Below, in pieces: positions 9,515 through 18,039 of a stretch of 64,000 nt of DNA. Both the position numbers and the translations under genes were made by a program. This DNA comes from an uncultured Lachnospiraceae bacterium (GTDB lineage Bacteria; Bacillota; Clostridia; Lachnospirales; Lachnospiraceae): positions 1 through 64,000 of the forward strand of contig USGU01000006.1 of NCBI GenBank assembly GCA_900554415.1. Direction: 5' to 3'. Under the pieces are notes generated by a model. The model did no database searches. It was not told the origin of the DNA and saw nothing but the letters and a program-made list of their open reading frames with translations. Positions within the stretch are counted from its first letter, which is position 1. Each line of letters starts with the position of its first letter.

Positions 9515-10171
9515 CTATTCTACCGTTATCTTGTCTTTAATCTTCTTAAATACACCTTCTTTGATGCCCTCTATTTTCATGATATCTTCGATACTTCGAA
9601 AACCACCCTGCTCCTTCCGGTAAGCAATAATTGCATCTGCCTTCGCACTTCCCACGCCGCTTAAAGTCATAAGCTGCTCTTTGCTTGCTGTATTTAAGTT
9701 GATTTTATTCTCTTGTTCAATCACTTGTCCACTGCTATGACTCTCCATCTCTCCGGCTGCTTCTTCCTTCGTCGGAACATAAATCTTCTGTCCATCCTCC
9801 AGAACTGCTGCCTGATTCCAGTAAGTCTCCGCCGCTTCTTCTGTCATACCACCTGCTGCCACAATCGCATCTGCCACCCGCATACCGGATGTAAATTCAT
9901 ACACTCCCGGTGAGACAACCTCACCGCAGACATAGACATAAATTGTATTTTCCGCTGTCTGTTCTGCGCTTTTCGTTTTCTCATCTGCTTCTTTTGTATC
10001 TGCTTCTTTTACATCCGTTTCTCCGATATCTTCTTTCGTCAGAGTATCCTCTGCCCTGACCGTCTCATCGGAAGCCGTTTCAAAGGTAATGCTATCTTTT
10101 CCTCTGCCGCAGCCGATAAAATATAACAACATCATACATACACAAATCATCAGGTATCCTCGCTTACGCAT
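9515..10171 (-). CDS. comEA: ComEA-like helix-hairpin-helix lipoprotein with SLBB domain
   Basis: About 218 residues from the ATG at 10171, preceded by a purine-rich GAGGAAGAAGAG. The start gives a basic signal with hydrophobic core and a lipobox-like FIGC, so this is a predicted lipoprotein instead of the usual TM-anchored ComEA. After a low-complexity acidic/threonine linker come an SLBB domain (IYVYVCGEVVSPGVY) and two HhH motifs (INLNTASKEQLMTLSGVG; FRSIEDIMKIEGI). ComEA binds incoming double-stranded DNA and hands it to ComEC, encoded 3 kb away. The gene symbol is by family resemblance. Confidence 0.8.
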   Translation of the reverse strand: MRKRGYLMICVCMMLLYFIGCGRGKDSITFETASDETVRAEDTLTKEDIGETDVKEADTKEADEKTKSAEQTAENTIYVYVCGEVVSPGVYEFTSGMRVADAIVAAGGMTEEAAETYWNQAAVLEDGQKIYVPTKEEAAGEMESHSSGQVIEQENKINLNTASKEQLMTLSGVGSAKADAIIAYRKEQGGFRSIEDIMKIEGIKEGVFKKIKDKITVE

Positions 10172-10300
10172 CTCTTCTTCCTCCCAGAAAAAGACAGACC
10201 TCACGTTCGCTTAGACATTTTCATTGTACCTAATTTCTTTCAAAAACTCAACCGCATTTTACACTTACTTGTACACACACCGCCTGCAGCTATCTCACTT

Positions 10301-10738
10301 TTATTTTGTCTCCCACTCAAAAATCACAAGTCCGACTACTGCAATTGCAATTCCGATTAACTTCCGCCATTCAAAAGCCTGCTTATCCGCTCCGAACATT
10401 CCGAACAGTTCAATAATATAAGAAACGGCCACCTGAGTAATGACAATACAAAGAGTTGCTTTTGCAGGACCAAGCTGCTCCATACTCTTAATGACCGTCC
10501 ATGTGATTCCGGCGCCGAACACACCGCCAAGAAGCAGATACTTTGGCTCTACTTTTCCAATGGCAAGCACACTGTCCCGCCCCATAATCAGCCACATTCC
10601 GGCACATACTGCAAAAGCACTGAGCTGTACCCAGGCGTTGCTCACCCACATTCCCGTCACTTTCGTTACCTGCGTATTAAATACGCCTTGAATACTCATA
10701 ATCGCACCTGATAAAAGTGCAATCAAAAAACCAGACAT
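10301..10738 (-). CDS. DMT-superfamily small transporter (YdcZ/DUF606 family)
   Basis: 145 residues, almost entirely hydrophobic with about five membrane helices: FLIALLSGAIMSIQGVFN at the start and LIGIAIAVVGLVIFEW at the end. The length and pattern match the single-repeat YdcZ (DUF606) family, which act as dimers or with a second copy. No substrate can be inferred. Monocistronic between the comEA-like gene and argD. Confidence 0.8.
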   Translation of the reverse strand: MSGFLIALLSGAIMSIQGVFNTQVTKVTGMWVSNAWVQLSAFAVCAGMWLIMGRDSVLAIGKVEPKYLLLGGVFGAGITWTVIKSMEQLGPAKATLCIVITQVAVSYIIELFGMFGADKQAFEWRKLIGIAIAVVGLVIFEWETK

Positions 10739-10800
10739 CCGACATCCCTCCTGTTATTCATGAGTATGCCCTATGTCTGGCCTTTTATACTTTTATTTTC

Positions 10801-11982
10801 TTACTGCAACGCTTTTTTCAACTTTTCTGTCATCTCGTCAATATGCTCTTTCTCCACAATCAGTGGCGGAATCATACGGAGCACATTGTGGCCGGCACTA
10901 ATCACAAGGAGTCCTTCTTCCAGTGCTTTCTTGCTTACTTCTCCTACCGGCTTTGAAACTTCCAGTCCCTGAATCAGTCCTTTTCCTTTCACTCTCACTG
11001 CACAGTCACATTCCTGTACAATCTCTTCCAGTTTCTGCGTCAGATATGGCGCTACCTCATTTACATGCTCCAGTAAATGTTCTTCTTCAAAAAGATCAAT
11101 GACTTTATTTACCGCAGCACAAACAAATGGATTCCCACCATATGTGGTTCCATGGTCACCCGGTTTCAGAGAATGTTCTGCCACCTTCTCCGTCATGGCA
11201 AATGCTCCCACCGGAACACCATTTCCAATCGCTTTTGCCATGGTCATAATATCCGGTTTCACACCCATCTGCTGCCATGCGAAATAAGAACCGCTTCGTC
11301 CCATTCCACACTGAATTTCATCAAAAATCAGAAGCATATCATTTTCATCGCAGAGCTTCCTGACCCCTTCCATAAATTCCTGCGTAGCCGGATTAATGCC
11401 GCCTTCTCCCTGAATAGGTTCCATAATAATCGCGCATGTCTTGTCACTTACTAAAGCTTTGACACTGTCAAGATCGTTAAACTTTGCAAAATGTACGCCT
11501 CCAATCAGCGGCTCAAATGGTTCTCTGTACTCTGGATGTCCCGTTACAGAAACAGCTCCCATACTTCTTCCGTGGAATGCATCCTCCATAGCAATAAATT
11601 CATAACGGCCATTCTTCTTTTCGTAAGCATATTTTCTCGCTGCCTTTAATGCGCCTTCTATGGCTTCCGTTCCACTGTTGGTAAAGAATACCTTATCCAT
11701 CTGTGCAATCCCGCCAAGTGCCTTGGCTGCCTTTCCACAGGTAGTATTATAATATAAATTGGAAGTATGCAGTAATTTATCAATCTGGTCTTTCAATGCC
11801 TGATTAAATTTCTGATTACCGTGTCCCAAAGAACAAACTGCAATTCCTGCTGTAAAATCCAGATATTTGTTTCCATCTGTATCGTAAAGATACATGCCTT
11901 CTCCGTGATCCAACACAATTGGAAAACGGTTATATGTTTTCAACAATCCTTCTTCTGTGTCAGTCATATACTGATTTGTCAT
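10801..11982 (-). CDS. argD: Acetylornithine aminotransferase (ArgD)
   Basis: About 393 residues. Class III PLP aminotransferase: DEIQCGMGRSG and the PLP-lysine motif MTMAKAIGNGVPVGA are present. It converts N-acetylglutamate semialdehyde to N-acetylornithine in arginine synthesis. I start at the ATG at 11982 (MTNQYMTDTEEG) because AGAAGGAT precedes it. A start further upstream would overlap argB. Last gene of the argC-GNAT-argJ-argB-argD operon. Confidence 0.95.
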   Translation of the reverse strand: MTNQYMTDTEEGLLKTYNRFPIVLDHGEGMYLYDTDGNKYLDFTAGIAVCSLGHGNQKFNQALKDQIDKLLHTSNLYYNTTCGKAAKALGGIAQMDKVFFTNSGTEAIEGALKAARKYAYEKKNGRYEFIAMEDAFHGRSMGAVSVTGHPEYREPFEPLIGGVHFAKFNDLDSVKALVSDKTCAIIMEPIQGEGGINPATQEFMEGVRKLCDENDMLLIFDEIQCGMGRSGSYFAWQQMGVKPDIMTMAKAIGNGVPVGAFAMTEKVAEHSLKPGDHGTTYGGNPFVCAAVNKVIDLFEEEHLLEHVNEVAPYLTQKLEEIVQECDCAVRVKGKGLIQGLEVSKPVGEVSKKALEEGLLVISAGHNVLRMIPPLIVEKEHIDEMTEKLKKALQ

Positions 11983-11998
11983 ATTTTTATCCTTCTTT

Positions 11999-12883
11999 CT
12001 ATTCCTGGTCCTCATCCTTCACAATGGCAGTTCCGATTCCGTTATTTGTAAATATTTCCAGAAGCAGACAATGTGGAATTCTGCCATCCAAAATATGTAC
12101 ACGGGATACTCCGTTTTCAATAGCATGAATACAATTCTGAAGCTTTGGAAGCATTCCACCCTGAATACCGCCTGTTTCCAGTAAGTCCTTTGCTTCCTGT
12201 ACAGTCAGTCTGGACACCAGAGAATCCTTGTCCTCATAATCCTTATATACCCCGTCAATATCAGATAAAAATGCCAGCTTTTCCGCATTCATTGCTGTGG
12301 CAATGGCATAGGCAGCGTCATCTGCGTTAATATTATAGGTCTGATAATTGTCATCAATACCGATTGGACAGATAATCGGAAGGAAATCCTTCTCCAACAA
12401 ATCATTTAAAATCGTAGCATCCACTTCTTTGATATCGCCAACAAATCCGATGTCCTCTCCCTCGGAATATTTCTTTTCTACCCGGAGCAGTCCACCGTCT
12501 TTTCCACTGATTCCAATAGCTCTGACACCTAATTCTTCCACCATGCGGACCAGATTTTTATTGACTTTATTGAGTACCATTTCTGCTACTTCCATGGTTT
12601 CTTCATCGGTTACACGAAGGCCGTTTACAAACCGGGGTTCCATTCCCACTTTATTTACCCAGCGGCTGATTTCCTTTCCGCCGCCATGTACAATAATCGG
12701 CTTAAATCCGGTCAGTTTCAGAAGAGTTACATCTTTGATGACTTTTTTCTGTAATTCTTCATCTACCATGGCACTTCCGCCATATTTTACTACTATAATT
12801 TTACGGTTAAATTTCTGAATATATGGGAGTGCTTCAATCAATACCTCTGCCTTATCCAGATACTGTTGCATATCTTTATCCAT
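11999..12883 (-). CDS. argB: Acetylglutamate kinase (ArgB)
   Basis: 294 residues, amino-acid kinase fold. KYGGSAM (phosphate-binding Lys), VHGGGKEIS and the C-terminal GGIQGGMLPKL are diagnostic. It phosphorylates N-acetylglutamate and is the usual arginine-feedback step. AGGAGAAG precedes the ATG. It sits between argJ and argD with short spacers, consistent with one mRNA. Confidence 0.97.
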   Translation of the reverse strand: MDKDMQQYLDKAEVLIEALPYIQKFNRKIIVVKYGGSAMVDEELQKKVIKDVTLLKLTGFKPIIVHGGGKEISRWVNKVGMEPRFVNGLRVTDEETMEVAEMVLNKVNKNLVRMVEELGVRAIGISGKDGGLLRVEKKYSEGEDIGFVGDIKEVDATILNDLLEKDFLPIICPIGIDDNYQTYNINADDAAYAIATAMNAEKLAFLSDIDGVYKDYEDKDSLVSRLTVQEAKDLLETGGIQGGMLPKLQNCIHAIENGVSRVHILDGRIPHCLLLEIFTNNGIGTAIVKDEDQE

Positions 12884-12894
12884 GACTCTTCTCC

Positions 12895-14118
12895 TTAGCT
12901 TCTGTAGTCTGCATTAATCGTGACATATTCATGTGTCAGGTCACATCCCCATGCCGTTGCACTTTCTGTACCACTCTTCACATCGGCAATGGCTTTGATT
13001 TCGGACTGCGACAGGATTTCTGTGGCTTTTTCCTCACTGAAATCGGTTCCAACGCCATCCTTCATAATCTGGATTCTTCCCGCACTGCTTTCAAAGAATA
13101 AGTCAACCTTTTCCGGGTCAAACTGCACACCTGAATACCCCATGGCGCAGAGGATTCTTCCCCAGTTTGCATCATGTCCTGCAATTGCAGCCTTGGTAAG
13201 ACTGGAGCATACCACTGATTTTGCAAGAATTTTTGCATTTTCTTTTGTATCTGCATTTAAAATATCTACTTCAAACAGGCAGGTCGCTCCCTCTCCGTCT
13301 GCTGCCATTCTCTTTGCAAGGTACTCATTTACCTCATGAAGGGCTGCCGCAAATACCGGATAAGAATCGGAATCCACCGTGATTTCTTCATTTTCTGCAA
13401 GACCATTTGCCAGCAGAAGTACCGTATCATTGGTAGAAGTATCTCCATCTACGGAAACCATGTTGTAAGTTTCTTTCACATCATCACGCAGCGCTTTCTG
13501 CAGCGCTTCTTTGGAAATGACTGCGTCCGTTGTGATAAATCCAAGCATGGTACACATATTCGGATGAATCATACCAGAGCCCTTGGACATGCCGCCAATG
13601 GTAACGGTCTTTCCGTCGATTTCAAATTCCACCGCAATCTGCTTATTGACGGTATCGGTTGTCATAATTGCTTTGGAAGCCTCTGTTCCATTTTCAATTG
13701 AAGCATTTTTCTTTGCTGCAAGTGCCTCAACTCCTGCGGTAATCCGGTCAATCGGAAGCTGTTTCCCAATCACCCCCGTAGACGCGATCAGCACGCCTTC
13801 TGCATCAATCTGCAATGCCTTCGCAGCTGCATCTGCAGTGTCCTTGCAATATCCAAATCCTTCTGCCCCTGTACATGCATTGGCAATTCCAGAATTGACT
13901 ACAACTGCCTGCGCCGGCTTTCCGCTTTCTACCACCTGCTTATCCCATTTTACGCAGGCTGCTTTCACAACATTTGTGGTAAATGTTCCTGCACAGACAC
14001 AAGGCACCTGACTGTAAATCATTGCCATATCTGTACGGTCTTTGTATTTAATCTGTGCTGCTGTGGCTGCTGCCTCAAACCCTTTTGCTGCAGTCACGCC
14101 TCCTTCTACTATTTTCAT
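12895..14118 (-). CDS. argJ: Bifunctional ornithine acetyltransferase / N-acetylglutamate synthase (ArgJ)
   Basis: 407 residues. ArgJ is made as a precursor that cleaves itself before a conserved Thr; the site here reads GSGMIHPNMC-TMLGF, with Cys before the nucleophilic Thr where Ala is often found. It recycles the acetyl group from acetylornithine to glutamate. ArgJ makes a separate ArgE unnecessary, and none is seen. Good AGGAG Shine-Dalgarno before the ATG. Confidence 0.96.
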   Translation of the reverse strand: MKIVEGGVTAAKGFEAAATAAQIKYKDRTDMAMIYSQVPCVCAGTFTTNVVKAACVKWDKQVVESGKPAQAVVVNSGIANACTGAEGFGYCKDTADAAAKALQIDAEGVLIASTGVIGKQLPIDRITAGVEALAAKKNASIENGTEASKAIMTTDTVNKQIAVEFEIDGKTVTIGGMSKGSGMIHPNMCTMLGFITTDAVISKEALQKALRDDVKETYNMVSVDGDTSTNDTVLLLANGLAENEEITVDSDSYPVFAAALHEVNEYLAKRMAADGEGATCLFEVDILNADTKENAKILAKSVVCSSLTKAAIAGHDANWGRILCAMGYSGVQFDPEKVDLFFESSAGRIQIMKDGVGTDFSEEKATEILSQSEIKAIADVKSGTESATAWGCDLTHEYVTINADYRS

Positions 14119-14127
14119 CTTACTCTC

Positions 14128-14586
14128 CTACCCTTCTTCGATAAATGCCGTAATATTTTTCTCATTTAATACAAAATCATAATAGTTCAAATCTTCTCTT
14201 TTTGTCCAGCCAATGGTATTCCAAAAAGCATTTCCAATATCATTCTGTGTAAATGCAATCAATGTTACTTTATTGATATGTTCTGCTTTTAAAGCTTCCA
14301 TAGCATACACCACCATAGCTTTTCCAATGCCCTGTCTGCGGTGTGCCGGGTCTACACATACATGATACAGACACCCCAGTCTCCCGTCATGTCCGCACAA
14401 AATACTGCCCACGACTTTTCCATCTTCCTCTGCCACGACACTTGTGGTAGGATTCCGCTTAAGAAACCGCTCGATTCCTTCTCGGGAATCATCAATGCTT
14501 CGGATGCCAAATCCTTTGATATGGTTCCACAGTGCATAGACTCCATCGTAATCTTCTATTTTCATCGCCCGAATTGTTGCCTTCAT
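14128..14586 (-). CDS. GNAT-family N-acetyltransferase within the arginine operon
   Basis: 152 residues with the GNAT acetyl-CoA site VCVDPAHRRQGIGKAMV. It lies between argC and argJ with small gaps, so it is probably co-transcribed. Position suggests a link to N-acetylglutamate supply (an ArgA-like anaplerotic role), but the sequence also resembles general YpeA-type GNATs, so the substrate is unknown. Confidence 0.85.
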   Translation of the reverse strand: MKATIRAMKIEDYDGVYALWNHIKGFGIRSIDDSREGIERFLKRNPTTSVVAEEDGKVVGSILCGHDGRLGCLYHVCVDPAHRRQGIGKAMVVYAMEALKAEHINKVTLIAFTQNDIGNAFWNTIGWTKREDLNYYDFVLNEKNITAFIEEG

Positions 14587-14640
14587 TCTCTTTAAAATCC
14601 TTCCTCACCTTTCTTTCATGTAAATGCTGAAGCGGCATGC

Positions 14641-15681
14641 TTACGGGAACATCGGAACCATCTTCAGGCCTTCATTTTCTTCGAATCCAAACATCAAATT
14701 CATATTCTGGACTGCCTGCCCGGCTGCCCCTTTCACCAGATTATCAATGGCTCCCATCATAATAATACGGTTTGTCCGTGTATCTATTTTAAATCCGATA
14801 TCCACAAAATTGCTTCCTTCTACCCATTTGGTTTCCGGATAGACTCCTTCATTTAACACACGGATAAAATATTCGTTTCCATAATATTTCTCATAAACTG
14901 CTTTTACTTCTTCATAAGAGACTTCTCTTGTCAGCTTTGCATATTCTGTCGCAAGAATACCGCGGTTCATCGGCACCAGATGCGGTGTAAAGTTCAGCAC
15001 AACTTTTTCTCCCGCTGCATAGCCAAGCTGCTCTTCTATTTCCGGTGTATGTCTGTGGGTTGCCACACCATATGCCTTCATATTCTCATTAACTTCGCAA
15101 TATAAGTTTGCTGTCTTAGCACTTCGTCCTGCTCCGGAAGTTCCTGATTTTGCATCGATAATCAGCGTACTCATATCAATCAGTCCTTCTTTGGCAAGCG
15201 GATAAGCTGTCAGAATGGAACAGGTTGTATAGCATCCCGGATTTGCCACCAGACGGGCACCGCGGATATCCTCTCTGTTCACTTCGCAAAGGCCATACAC
15301 TGCTTCCTTAATAAACTGCGGACTCTTGTGCTCAATTCCATACCATTTCTCATATATATCTACATCTTTAATACGGAAATCCGCACTTAAATCAATTACC
15401 TTTGTCTTTGACAAAATTTCTTCTGACATCATGGATGCACAGAATCCTTGTGGCGTTGCCGTGAAAATAACATCCACCTGATCTGCCAGTTCTTTCATAT
15501 TATCATCCATGCAGACTGCATCTACAATCTGAAACATATTCTGATATACAGATGCATATTTCTGGTCTATGTAGCTTCTCGAGCCGTACCATTTTATTTC
15601 TACTTCTTTATGTCCCATTAAAATGCGCACCAGTTCTGCCCCTGCATACCCGGTAGCACCAATAATTCCTGCTTTAATCAC
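14641..15681 (-). CDS. argC: N-acetyl-gamma-glutamyl-phosphate reductase (ArgC)
   Basis: About 346 residues. N-terminal Rossmann motif GIIGATGYAGAELVR and the active-site Cys in NPGCYTT. NADPH-dependent reduction of acetylglutamyl phosphate. I place the start at the GTG at 15681 because AGAAAGG lies 8 nt upstream; an in-frame GTG at 15690 overlaps that Shine-Dalgarno. First gene of the minus-strand arginine operon, divergent from argG. Confidence 0.95.
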   Translation of the reverse strand: MIKAGIIGATGYAGAELVRILMGHKEVEIKWYGSRSYIDQKYASVYQNMFQIVDAVCMDDNMKELADQVDVIFTATPQGFCASMMSEEILSKTKVIDLSADFRIKDVDIYEKWYGIEHKSPQFIKEAVYGLCEVNREDIRGARLVANPGCYTTCSILTAYPLAKEGLIDMSTLIIDAKSGTSGAGRSAKTANLYCEVNENMKAYGVATHRHTPEIEEQLGYAAGEKVVLNFTPHLVPMNRGILATEYAKLTREVSYEEVKAVYEKYYGNEYFIRVLNEGVYPETKWVEGSNFVDIGFKIDTRTNRIIMMGAIDNLVKGAAGQAVQNMNLMFGFEENEGLKMVPMFP

Positions 15682-15770
15682 TTCTATCACCTTTCTGCTT
15701 TTTCCATTTCACTGTAAATTGCTGTACATTAGTATACACCCATTTCCGCTCAAAGAAAAGCACCTTTTCA

Positions 15771-15788
15771 TTTGCATAATTATACACA
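15771..15788. promoter_or_regulatory. ARG box (ArgR/AhrC operator) in the argC-argG intergenic region
   Basis: TTTGCATAATTATACACA matches the 18-bp ARG-box consensus TNTGNATWWWWATNCANA at every specified position. It lies between divergent argC and argG. A second imperfect site is about 15790-15808 (TATGCAT-N5-ATTCAAT). Expected effect: arginine-dependent repression of both transcription units. Confidence 0.75.
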
Positions 15789-15854
15789 TTATGCATTGTA
15801 TATTCAATAACATTTTCAAAATTTTCTTTATTTTTTTCATTTTCTCATTTTTTT

Positions 15855-15884
15855 CTTGCATAAATATTAATAGTGGTGTATAGT
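15855..15884 (+). promoter_or_regulatory. argG promoter overlapped by an ARG-box-like operator
   Basis: TTGCAT at 15856-15861 and TATAGT at 15879-15884 are separated by exactly 17 bp, a good housekeeping promoter. The segment 15855-15872 matches 16 of 18 bases of the ARG consensus and covers the -35, so ArgR binding should block polymerase. AGGAGG precedes the argG ATG at 15930. Confidence 0.7.
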
Positions 15885-15929
15885 GAAACATGTACTTGAA
15901 CAGACATATTTTTAGGAGGCATATATATA

Positions 15930-17156
15930 ATGAAAGAAAAAGTTGTTTTAGCTTACTCTGGTGGTCTTGATACTACCGCTATTATCCCTTGGTTAAAGGA
16001 AACATTTGACTATGAAGTTATCTGCTGCTGTATCAACTGTGGACAAGGCGAAGAATTAGAGGGATTGGATGAAAGAGCAAAATTATCCGGTGCTTCTAAA
16101 TTATACATAGAAGATATTACTGATGATTTCGCTGAGAACTACATCATTCCTTGTGTACAGGCCGGTGCAGTATATGAAAATAAATATTTACTCGGAACCG
16201 CTATGGCGCGTCCTGGTATCGCTGCAAAATTAGTGGAAATCGCAAGAAAAGAAGGCGCTGTTGCTATCTGCCACGGTGCTACCGGTAAGGGAAATGACCA
16301 GATTCGTTTCGAACTTGGAATCAAAGCACTTGCTCCAGATATCAAAATCATTGCTCCTTGGAGAATGACAAATGTATGGACTATGCAGTCCCGTGAAGAT
16401 GAAATTGAATACTGTCAGAAACATGGCATCAATCTTCCATTTGACGCAAGCCACAGCTACAGCCGTGACCGTAACTTATGGCATATCAGCCATGAAGGTC
16501 TGGAACTGGAAGACCCATCACTGGAGCCAAACTATGACCATCTGCTTGTTCTCGGTGTTTCTCCGGAACATGCTCCAGATGAAGCAGAATATGTAACCAT
16601 GACATTTGAACAGGGCGTTCCAAAAACAGTAAACGGCAAAGAAATGAAAGTCGCTGACATCATCCGTACCTTAAATGAACTTGGCGGCAAACATGGAATC
16701 GGTATCTGCGACATCGTAGAAAACCGTGTTGTTGGTATGAAATCCCGTGGTGTTTATGAAACTCCTGGTGGAACTATCCTGATGGAAGCTCAGAAACAGC
16801 TGGAAGAACTGGTTCTTGACCGTGCTACTATGGATTTGAAGAAAGACCTTGGAAACCGTCTGGCTCAGGTTGTATACGAAGGAAAATGGTTTACACCAGT
16901 CCGTGAAGCAATTACCGCTTTCGTAACATCTACCCAGAAATATGTAACAGGTGAAGTAAAATTCAAGCTTTACAAAGGTAACATCATCAAAGCCGGAACA
17001 ACTTCTCCATACTCACTTTACAGTGAATCACTTGCAAGCTTTACAACCGGTGACCTCTATGACCACAATGACGCGTCTGGATTCATCACATTATTCGGAC
17101 TTCCATTAAAAGTTCGTGCAATGAGACTTGCAGAAGTTGAAAAAAACAATAAATAG
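15930..17156 (+). CDS. argG: Argininosuccinate synthase (ArgG)
   Basis: 408 residues. The N-terminal PP-loop ATP site AYSGGLDTT is intact, as is the SHSYSRDRNLWHISHEG region. It condenses citrulline and aspartate. Transcribed away from the argC operon, alone; argH is not adjacent and must lie elsewhere. It is followed by a strong terminator. Note the C-rich, high-expression codon style compared with neighbouring phage genes. Confidence 0.97.
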   Translation: MKEKVVLAYSGGLDTTAIIPWLKETFDYEVICCCINCGQGEELEGLDERAKLSGASKLYIEDITDDFAENYIIPCVQAGAVYENKYLLGTAMARPGIAAKLVEIARKEGAVAICHGATGKGNDQIRFELGIKALAPDIKIIAPWRMTNVWTMQSREDEIEYCQKHGINLPFDASHSYSRDRNLWHISHEGLELEDPSLEPNYDHLLVLGVSPEHAPDEAEYVTMTFEQGVPKTVNGKEMKVADIIRTLNELGGKHGIGICDIVENRVVGMKSRGVYETPGGTILMEAQKQLEELVLDRATMDLKKDLGNRLAQVVYEGKWFTPVREAITAFVTSTQKYVTGEVKFKLYKGNIIKAGTTSPYSLYSESLASFTTGDLYDHNDASGFITLFGLPLKVRAMRLAEVEKNNK

Positions 17157-17168
17157 AATTTATGTAGA

Positions 17169-17195
17169 GGGAAGTCATTTTGACTTCCCCTTTTC
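17169..17195 (+). terminator. Rho-independent terminator of argG
   Basis: Perfect 9-bp stem GGGAAGTCA / TGACTTCCC with a 3-nt loop followed by CTTTTC, 12 bp after the argG stop codon. Confidence 0.85.
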
Positions 17196-17221
17196 GCTGC
17201 CAGATGTATAACAACAAGTTT

Positions 17222-17482
17222 TCATAAACTTATGTCTGGTTTCACTGTTTCATAGTTTCTACATTTTTCCACGTAAAATGTATGGTTCATATACATGCAT
17301 ATCCATCCTTCTTTCGTCTTTCCCCAGACAGACACACTCAAATATTTTACCTCTTTGATTGAAATTCGTTCATATGCAGAAAGCCGGTGTTCCTGCTTTT
17401 GGAAATTAAGCCCCGCCCCATTTCTTACACTGAGTCTGCACAACGTTTGATATTCTCCCGGCAATATAACCGGCAATTCCAT
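17222..17482 (-). CDS. Small SH3b-domain protein
   Basis: About 86 residues. After the start comes LSVRNGAGLNF, then ISIKEVKYLSVSVWGKTKEGWICM, the pattern of bacterial SH3 domains (VRxGAGxxY ... WGKTxxGWIcm). No signal peptide or second domain is visible, which is unusual because SH3b domains normally target secreted cell-wall enzymes. The ATG at 17482 has GAGGAG 8 nt upstream, supporting expression. It may be a fragment of a larger autolysin or a small intracellular/leaderless protein. Confidence 0.6.
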   Translation of the reverse strand: MELPVILPGEYQTLCRLSVRNGAGLNFQKQEHRLSAYERISIKEVKYLSVSVWGKTKEGWICMYMNHTFYVEKCRNYETVKPDISL

Positions 17483-17541
17483 ATGCACCACTCCTCATAT
17501 CCTTTTTTACAAGCAGAAATATTCTCTAGAATGTCTTTCTT

Positions 17542-17568
17542 TGTCGAAAGATGTCGAACTTTATCGAA
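17542..17568 (+). promoter_or_regulatory. Three 10-bp-phased 0A-type boxes upstream of the orphan Spo0A-like gene
   Basis: TGTCGAA at 17542-17548 and 17552-17558, then TATCGAA at 17562-17568, all on one strand with a 10-bp period; a partial TGTCTTT at 17532 continues the phase. TGTCGAA is the Spo0A binding core, and tandem boxes on one helical face are how Spo0A dimers bind. They lie just upstream of a promoter-like TTGCTT-N17-TATGTT (17583-17611), a position suited to activation or autoregulation. Confidence 0.65.
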
Positions 17569-17637
17569 TTTTCCAAATTTTCTTGCTTTTAGGGTATTCT
17601 ATTAGTATGTTATTCATAAGGCCTGAGGGAGGTGACT

Positions 17638-17973
17638 ATGCAGTCCACGTTAAACCTATTACGCAAAATAGGAATGAAATCCAATTATACCGGATATTCA
17701 TATTTTGCTTATGGTATCGCTCTAACAGTGAGCAATAGTGCTTATTCTCTGAATGTCACAAAGGGACTTTACACAGATATTGCCATTCAATACGGTGTCT
17801 CCAGAACTTGTGTGGAGGCCGCACTTCGCACACTAATCAGAAGTTATTGGAATCAATATGATGACAGCATTTTGTCTGAACTGCTTGGGTACCCGCTATA
17901 TGAGCGGCCCACTGCCAGTGAATTTATTTCAATATTGGCAGATTTTCTTCGTGATAATCCAAACTATTGCTAG
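17638..17973 (+). CDS. Orphan Spo0A C-terminal (DNA-binding) domain protein
   Basis: 111 residues. The sequence follows the Spo0A effector domain: LLRKIGMKSNYTGYSYF, VTKGLYTDIAIQYGVS (helix-turn-helix region), VEAALRTLIRSYW, then PTASEFISILADFLR. There is no receiver domain, so it cannot be controlled by phosphorylation in the usual way. GGGAGGTGA precedes the ATG. Preceded by phased 0A boxes. It may compete with or mimic Spo0A at its sites (inference). Located next to the spore coat locus and 0.6 kb from the prophage junction. Confidence 0.8.
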   Translation: MQSTLNLLRKIGMKSNYTGYSYFAYGIALTVSNSAYSLNVTKGLYTDIAIQYGVSRTCVEAALRTLIRSYWNQYDDSILSELLGYPLYERPTASEFISILADFLRDNPNYC

Positions 17974-17984
17974 ACATGGAGAGA

Positions 17985-18020
17985 CAAAAAGACCACCGCC
18001 CTTTCCGGACAGTGGTCTTT
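17985..18020 (-). terminator. Terminator of the cotJ operon (bidirectional)
   Basis: 9-bp stem AAAGACCAC / GTGGTCTTT (17988-17996 and 18012-18020). On the minus strand it is followed by TTTTTG. It lies between the convergent ends of cotJC and the Spo0A-like gene. Confidence 0.75.
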
Positions 18021-18039
18021 GAGGTCTTCTCTTCATATT

